64,000 bases of DNA from Norana najaformis (taxonomy: Eukaryota > Annelida > Clitellata > Crassiclitellata > Hormogastridae), in the NCBI GenBank assembly GCA_964023275.1, contig OZ029913.1, forward strand, positions 44,886,476 to 44,950,475. The letters are read 5' to 3'. The position numbers and the translations under genes are program-made. Under the pieces are notes generated by a model, which was not told the origin of the DNA, did not search any database, and worked only from the letters and a program-made list of their open reading frames with translations. Shown here piece after piece: positions 42,406-64,000 of the stretch (position 1 is its first letter; each line of letters opens with the position of its first letter).

Positions 42406-44450
42406 ATTACTCCTATTATTCCCGGTATTCTGTTCAAAACTGGTCTCACCTTTTCAAGAAATCTTACCTGATCCATTGAATCTGCCACCTTCCCATTTCA
42501 GCTTAAACACAACCCACCCTAAGAGCTCCTCTGCCCCCCATCTGTGGTCTTCTGGCAACCAGATTTTGTTCTTCACGTGGCATGTCTGACTTGATACAGT
42601 GCTCGTGAATAAGCTGATGCCCTCTGCTTAGCTTTAAAGTAATGCTTTAGAAATTTAGAGTTAACGATTTACCATTTAATATGTCCCATGAGGATGACTT
42701 GAATCAGGTAATTTGTCCATGGGCAGATCCAGCAAGCCAGGGGCCATAGCCCCCCGTTGGTTGCAGTGTTTTGAAAAAATATTAGGGAGAGCAAATAGAC
42801 GTGTAAAAGTGATGCCAGTGTGGATTTGGACTGTGATTTTCTGCATCATTATAATGGTGACTCTTAGTACATTGGCTATGGCCAAACCAGCTTCACTATT
42901 AATCATTTTGCTCGGCAGTCCATCCCACCGACTCCCAAGCAGTCATCATGAGAGTTGCAATTTAGATCTTCAGATTATGAGATGCTCCACCTGTTGACTA
43001 CAATGTTCAGGCAATCAAGGCAGCCAGCTAAAAAATTGATGCCAACTTCCTAACCTTATTAAATATTTCCAAACAATACCTCAGAAGTAACCGATGGCAG
43101 ACTTTAGCATATACCTAGCCTGGACTGTATCAACCTGTTTTAATGAAAGAAGGGATGCTGCACCTCTGGGCCCTTCATGGAACCAGAGGTTGTGGAGCCT
43201 GTGACCCCTTGCCCCATCTTCATGGATATATAAGAGGTCGTTGTTTCTGAATTTCCCACGTGCTATCTGATAATAAAGCCAGTTTGATAATAAAGGTTCC
43301 CCTAACAAGTGTATACAGTTTTAAGAAAGCCAAAAGAAATATAAGTATTTCTAATGACTTGCATGAATATCTGCTGGTAAGATACTAATTCTTCCTGGAA
43401 AACTTGGCAAGCCAAGTATAAACTTCCCTTTTTGGCAGATAGTTTTAGCACACCAAGAGAAATTGCATTCACTTTTGCTGCTAATTTTAAAGCTGCATGC
43501 ACACCCCATGTGAAAGCCAGTGAAAAAAAGTAATTTCACAATAGGCTTAGTCATTATAATTCAGCTTCTAACTATAAAGTTACATCTGTAGAACTAATGA
43601 ATCAATGTACTTGTAAAATGAAATGAGGTACAGCTCCTGGACTGAATTACATAGAAACAACGAGTATCTAGTTCAAGCTCATACCAGACTATTTGTTTTA
43701 CTGTCACTTCTGTCCAACCAAATGCTTGTGCATGGCAGAGTTCCAACCAATTTAATTATTTCAGTCTGGTGTTGTAGTGACAGAACCTGAAAATAAACCT
43801 CTAAATAGCTGATATGACAGATATCCAAGTATTAATGTTGTCAGCTTCTGTTAGGTTGTGCAGTACATCATTTATAAATATGTTAGACCGGGACTACAAT
43901 ACAGCATGAAACCTAAACCAATGCAAGGGAAATACCCCAAACTATGTAATTTGTAAGAAAAAATGTTCAGCTTAAGGGGGCTTTGCCCAGGACCCAACTG
44001 GAGTATAGCCACCAGATCCTTATGTAAGCTCTTGCTCCTTTGCTGAAATCCTGGCTCTACCCTTGAATTTGTCCCTTGAGGATTATTTAAATCAGGTAAT
44101 GTTTCCATGTGGACAATTTGAATCATAATGTTTGTATAGGGTCTCTAAACATTTAGTCATCCTGAGAAAAAAGATGAGGATCATGATCCTCCATTACGAA
44201 CAATAAAAGGGAGAACATTTTCAAATTAATGCCAACTTGTATGCACAATATTATGCCATAAAATTAAATTAAGCTTACCCATAAAACAGTCTCCCTCATT
44301 GTAACTAATTATGAAATGCAGAAAAGTGTTAAATTTTCTCTGCTGCACCAAACTGAAAACAAGTGTTTTTATTCTGCAAACAAATTAAATACTGAGGTGC
44401 TAGATCTCTAGTAGCTATCGGGGAGTGCTTTACACAAGAACTCCAGCCAA
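42405..44450. other. Intergenic sequence with dispersed short repeats
   Basis: TGTCCCATGAGGATGACTTG with AATCAGGTAATTTGTCCATG (42680-42722) recurs at 44068-44112. 42590-42650 resembles a worn GGGCGCTGTA-family tail (CTCGTGAATAAGCTGATGCC). GGGGCCATAGCCCCCC at 42740 is a short palindrome. No gene recognised. Confidence 0.45.
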
Positions 44451-44720
44451 GGCTAGGTAAAGTAAGGTATGGTGTTTGCTCATCACATACCTCTTTCAAT
44501 AACAGTTCACAGAGGCAGATTCTCAAGGTTGCAGGATAATTTGGCTCAAGCACAAACACGAAATAGGACAACCTTCCCCATTTGGGTTACATGGCTTAGC
44601 AACAAATTGTCAATTTCACACAAAGCATCAGGATTCAAAACCTGGTCACCTAGAAGAAATACAAATTTAATGCATTATAGCAATCTGTGCCACCCAAAAC
44701 ATGATTCAGTTCATCTATTA
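44450..44720 (-). repeat. SINE, GTAAGGTAA-tail family
   Basis: Plus strand starts with AGGTAAAGTAAGGTATGG (reversed tail), then CAACAAATTGTCAATTTCAC and a reversed B box GGATTCAAAACC near 44632. Matches the 52.0-kb copy in order. Confidence 0.6.
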
Positions 44721-44739
44721 CATCAGAAGAGGTTTAAAT

Positions 44740-44850
44740 GAAATTTTGTATTTTCAGTGCTTGAGCCATCTACCTGGAATGGCCTTCCTCTGAATCTGCA
44801 TGTGCACTTGGCCCGGGATGTCTACTACGGTGCCTTTTAAATACCTCACA
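44740..44850 (+). mobile_element. LINE 3' end scrap
   Basis: Reads FSVLEPSTWNGLPLNLHVHL and ARDVYYGAF, the WNGLP region of a CR1/L2-type ORF end. Runs directly into the inverted repeat at 44836. Confidence 0.6.
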
Positions 44851-45125
44851 AAAGTGTTGGCTACACTAGCCTCAATGACACTAAAGTCATTAAGACGAAT
44901 AAGTTATCAATAAGCGAACAGTGCTCAAACAACTAGAAGAGCCACCACTGGTGGGCTCCTGCAGACAAGCAGAGCCCAGCTGATAGATTCACACTGTGGC
45001 CTGTCAGTGGTGACTCTTCTAGTTATCTAAGAACTGTTTGCTTGCTGACAAACGTTTGTTCTGAATGACTTTAACATCATTTAGGCTAGTGTGGGCAGTG
45101 CTTCTGTGAGGTACTCAAAAGGTTC
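44836..45125. repeat. Inverted repeat with arms of about 115 bp and a 54-bp spacer
   Basis: Left arm 44836-44950, right arm 45005-45125. Best-matched parts are AACTAGAAGAGCCACCACTG against the reverse complement AACTAGAAGAGTCACCACTG, and the TACCTCAC and ACACTAGCCT blocks at the outer ends. One arm resembles repeats at 3.2-3.5 and 52.6-52.8 kb. Confidence 0.75.
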
Positions 45126-46815
45126 TATTGTAAACGTTTGGATAACTAACATGTTAAACAGTTGTTCATTACGGACAAAGTTAAACAGCCAAACAAGCCA
45201 ACAATAATTTGCGTAACTGACTTTCTGGATCAAATGTAGTAACAAAATTAATTCACATAAATTTGTAATTATTTATAATGAATTGATCTCATTGGCAAAA
45301 TTTGTTAACAATAATTCACGTGATAATTCAAAGTGAACAGACCATAAAGGCTTAAAGTTACATATTTACATTCTGCACATCAGACCAAAATTCTACATCA
45401 AGACCGGGGTAGTCATAAGATTCACATATCCCAGGTACTGTATTTATTTACAACAGGTCTGCACTTACTGCTCAAGACAACTCTTCATCAGAACCTTACT
45501 TTACAGCCTGAAATGTAAGGCTGTAATGTAAGGTTGGCACTCATTACACAACCCCTTTCAACGTTAATTATTCAGATGACTAGTATGGTTTGATTGGTAT
45601 GAATGATATGGTCAGAAGATTGGTCCGATGGTTAAAGGATCTTGCAGCTAAAGCCCAATTAGCCACTTCAACAGCAACCCTTCCTTTCAGATTATACAAA
45701 TTTACAAAAATTGTCAGTTTCACACAGTGAAACAGTTGTCAACGCCAGATGCAGAGGTAAAAAGCAATCTGCCACCTTCTTGTGTTACTTTGGAAATGAT
45801 ACAAGTAAAACACATTTATATAGCACCTCTTCAAGAATACACTTCAGAGGTGCTCTGAAATTGTTCCGAGTCATTCCAAGTCAGATTGAATCATGTGACT
45901 AGGTAAGAAACTAGATGCCAGACTTAGCAAGGCTCATCAGACAGAAACACCTGAAGAAACGAGACAATTTATCAACCACTTCCTGTGCGAACATGTTCAC
46001 TCGGAGAGATTGGTGTGTGATTCTTGGCAAGGCTGCAAGGTTAGGTAAAAAAAACAAACTGAATACATTTGTTAACATATATGAATGCCTTCTGGATATT
46101 TATATAGTGCCTTTATACCAACCTCCCTAAATTGTGCCTTAAAACTAGATCTCAGTGACCAGAGTGGCTCTGCTGTTAGCAATAGCAACTCTTGTAACAT
46201 TAATAGTCAGCAATTTGCAATTTAGAAGGAAGCATGTGTAAAATAGACTCTGTAACGTAAACAACAGAACCAAATATGATAAAGGCTACGTTACACCTAT
46301 AGCTATTAGCATAACAGCACATGTTAACTGGAACATAACAACTTAGGAACATATTGTATGAGGACCAATGGTTCAAACACAGCCCTTTTCTTTCCGACAC
46401 CAACTGCAACTGAAATTCAGCACCTAACAAAAAATATCGTGTGACGTCATGAACCTTTCGAAATCATGGCTCTCTTGGCAGATCCATAAATGTGTATTTT
46501 AAGACAGTTCAAACAAATGGAAACCCACAAGAACGTTTCACAAGAAAAAACGTGCAGATGTATTCGAAAAATGAGCTAAATAAATCATTGATATATTACA
46601 TAACTGGATATTCATTAAATCACAAGAAAACTTAACTTGCAACTGAACCTAGTAAACAACACTTACAACTGCAAATAAAGCAGCATTTACACACAGAGCA
46701 GAGGAGGCAAAAGAGGACGCATGGGATCGAGACTGAAACTATACTCAACTGTCTTTACATGCATACAGAAACTTAGTTGCAGAACTGCTCAGAATGAAGC
46801 CCGCTTGATTCCAAT
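45125..46815. other. Intergenic sequence and likely 3' UTR of the TMBIM gene (minus strand)
   Basis: Reversed retroelement tails TTTATATAGCACCTCTTCAAG (about 45815) and TTTATATAGTGCC (about 46100). No conserved frame. The stretch next to 46816 should be 3' UTR. Confidence 0.4.
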
Positions 46816-61818
<15,003 letters not shown>

Positions 61819-62229
61819 CGTTGTCAAGAAATGATCAGGCAAGTCTGGGAAATGGTAAACAAATGATCAATTACAATTACAGTACTGAATGATCAACTGT
61901 CTGAGAAACTGTTTTAAGATAAATATCTAGAAACTCTGATATTCAGCTGAGACTGAGAATGAAATCTGATGAAGATAGCTTCTCCTACATAGGCCTGGCT
62001 ACTGGAGCTCATTACCTAAAGCACTTCTGAAGGCAATAATGTATACCACTTAAGTGCCAGTAAAAAAATGCTGACTGATGCCATAATGCGTCGCTTGTAA
62101 TTAGCGCTATATGTGGAACATTTAAAATGCACTGCTGCATTTGTATCTTCTCAGGGAGTATCATAAATTAAGTATGTATGAAAACGAAATCTGAGTGTCA
62201 ACAGACTAGATTGTATATGGGCTATTGGC

Positions 62230-62310
62230 ATAACTGTGGCCAGTCTGTGCATATTGAACTACTTATGTTGAAGGGGTGCTATATAAATGCTCAGAATGAA
62301 TGAATGAAAG
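62230..62310 (+). repeat. SINE/LINE 3' tail
   Basis: TTGAAGGGGTGCTATATAAATGC followed by AATGAATGAATGAA, the L2-style tail plus simple repeat. Body not recognised. Confidence 0.55.
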
Positions 62311-62639
62311 TGCTACATAAGTCAAAATCCAAAACTCAGTAGATTCATCCGATAATAGTACATGGTTAAAATTGCAGTTTGGTTCATCTGCGGCTGATCA
62401 TGTATGAACAAGACGGCCTCCCAGATTGCGTGAGAACAGAGCAATGCAATAAAGAAGCAATAAATGAGAAACAAACGGGGTAAGGCATGTTTGTAAAAAA
62501 AGCGGCCCAATGCGGAAGAATACTTCTGCTTCCCTATGCAAATTAGGATGCATCTGGCCACTTGCACTTGACACATGGCAGCTGTTGTTTTGTGTGGCAT
62601 AAATGTGGAACTTTAAAATTCTGTAGAAAATTGCCGGGT

Positions 62640-62720
62640 CATTTCCGGAGGCTGCGAATAGGCATGTTGGATTACTTATGTTGAGATCTATCATCAGGTA
62701 AAATTTCATGCGATTTGGTA
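62640..62720 (-). repeat. Third partial copy of the 21.9/23.9-kb dispersed repeat
   Basis: TTATGTTGAGATCTATCATC then AGGTAAAATTTCATGCGATTTGG matches TTATGTTGATAGCTATCATC and AGGTAAATTTCATGCCATTTGG at 24.06-24.1 kb. Confidence 0.6.
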
Positions 62721-63620
62721 CCTGTGGGGTAAAACCGAGTCACACCCAACTTTCTGTATCTGCTAAATGCTGAGATGGTTTTTGCACTATCCACTCATTC
62801 TCATGCAGCTATATGGTGCTCAGTATATCTCCAATGTCAACAATGACCGCTCGTGGCATGGCACAAATATAACATAAATATTACAAGAAACTGTTCGAAA
62901 ACGAGTAGTTTTTATGGCACTGTGCATGTCATTCTGAGTCTGTTACTTACAAATGGCTCACTTACTTATTAACTGGGAGAGCTTCTGGAGGGTGACAGCA
63001 CTCTAATTTCTCTCGCAATCTGTGGCTGCCATATGGGTTTTAAGTAGGCCAAAGCAAGCGGCCGTTTTATCCGGATTACCAACTCTTGGTTGTTGGTGTT
63101 TTCTGAGAAAATTTTGTATAAACATAAAACTGTTAAAATAATTATTGACCTGCGACTTTTCACACTGAATTTCCAATATCGTAATGTGAATATCAATCCA
63201 ACTTGACGGAGGTTGATGCGCTTTATTTTTTCTGAATGGAAACCAGGAAAAGCACAGTTACTAGAGCGAAACTTGTTATGCATGTACCTCAGTCCAAAAG
63301 AACAAGACAAACCAATTTTGTTTGCCTAGAGTGACCTCCCAATTACGCAATCATTAAGAAATTACGAACACTCTCAGCAAGATGTTTCGTTAATTTATTT
63401 TCAGCAGCGAATTTGTCAGCATTATACGATATCAACAACATCAACCTGCGACAAAAGATATTCTATAAATAGCAAAAATTCCGTTACGTAAGAACTGCTC
63501 TATAACTGTCTCTATGCTTGCGGGACATGGACAATAAAAGAGTGACTAAGAAATGATACGGGCATTTCAGATGTATTGTTGTAGGAATACTAAATTCGTA
63601 ATCGTAATCGTAATTCCGAG
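62720..63620. other. Upstream region of the TMBIM gene
   Basis: A possible noncoding first exon would end near 62965 (donor GTAAGTGAG on the minus strand). A 113-codon minus frame at 62969-63310 has no family features. No core promoter recognised. Confidence 0.35.
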
Positions 63621-63775
63621 ATTTCTAAAACGCTCAACGAAAGCCACGTCACTGGACCACCTTATTCACAGGCGCTCAGTCAAAACAAAATCGATAGGCA
63701 AAAGGGTTCGGTTCCAGGTCAAGATCCAAGTCAGGCAGAGAGACAGCGTGGCAGCTACGGTGGGTGGTTGGGTTG
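63620..63775 (-). mobile_element. LINE/SINE 3' tail, GGGCGCTGTA family
   Basis: Keeps CGCTCAACGAAAGCCACGTC, CAGTCAAAACAAAATCGATA and GGGTTCGGTTCCAGGTCAAG, as in the 26.8-28.9 kb cluster. 5' truncated. Confidence 0.75.
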
Positions 63776-64000
63776 AAGCAGACAATTTGAATTGAACAAT
63801 GAAGGTGACAAATGTGAAGGTTCGTAACATAAAGGTAGTTCTAATGCAAACAATAATGAGACGAAAACTGGATTTATTCAAACATGCATGTAGAATGTAA
63901 ATATATATAGCGACCGTATGGCCTCGACCCTGCTCATTTTCCAATGAATTTATCGGATGAGATCCTTCACTATCGCTGCCCGTTTGAATAAATGCCACGC

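Noticed and set aside
62969-63310. 113-codon minus-strand frame upstream of TMBIM
   Set aside because: No family features; may overlap a noncoding first exon.

Overview
The window is nuclear DNA of a metazoan, most likely an aquatic invertebrate. Genes are split by GT-AG introns. Four conserved animal genes can be rebuilt exon by exon, and the rest is AT-rich sequence packed with non-LTR retrotransposon ends (RTE/BovB-like, CR1/L2-like, Jockey/I-like), tRNA-headed SINEs, TA-flanked DNA transposons and minisatellites. Nothing seen fixes the phylum.

Layout. 1-1553 (+): broken RTE-type LINE. 1593-5123 (+): last four coding exons of a KMT2C/KMT2D (MLL3/MLL4, Trr) histone H3K4 methyltransferase; the rest of the gene lies left of the window. 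5.1-13.6 kb: 3' UTR, LINE and SINE debris and a decayed DNA transposon of an 'uncharacterised protein' family (10.5-12.6 kb). 13645-27209 (-): four-exon gene for a 922-residue RNA-binding protein with four dsRBDs and an RGG and Gly/Ser/Tyr-rich tail; its first exon holds only 25 coding bases and is followed by a 9-kb repeat-filled intron. 26.8-28.9 kb: nest of one LINE family around the gap between two divergent promoters. 29853-38569 (+): three-exon HRG1/SLC48A1 heme transporter. 38.6-46.8 kb: repeat-rich interval between convergent genes. 46816-61818 (-): ten-exon TMBIM/Lifeguard (Bax inhibitor-1 family) gene. Its intron 2 carries a 3.4-kb TA-flanked transposon with an uninterrupted 564-residue ORF.

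All exon models rest on reading frames, splice consensus, phase agreement and recalled family sequences. Each complete coding sequence sums to a multiple of three (2769, 486 and 741 nt). The four host genes have housekeeping roles (chromatin, RNA binding, heme transport, membrane and calcium stress control) and no evident joint pathway.

The best candidate for something poorly described is the element at 55651-59079. Its protein is of a type usually left uncharacterised, but it sits between terminal inverted repeats with TA target duplications and can be read as an RNase-H-fold (DDE-like) transposase with an inserted zinc site. A decayed relative of the protein lies at 42.1-42.4 kb. Two near-identical non-autonomous elements (19.2 and 31.5 kb) have termini of similar design.
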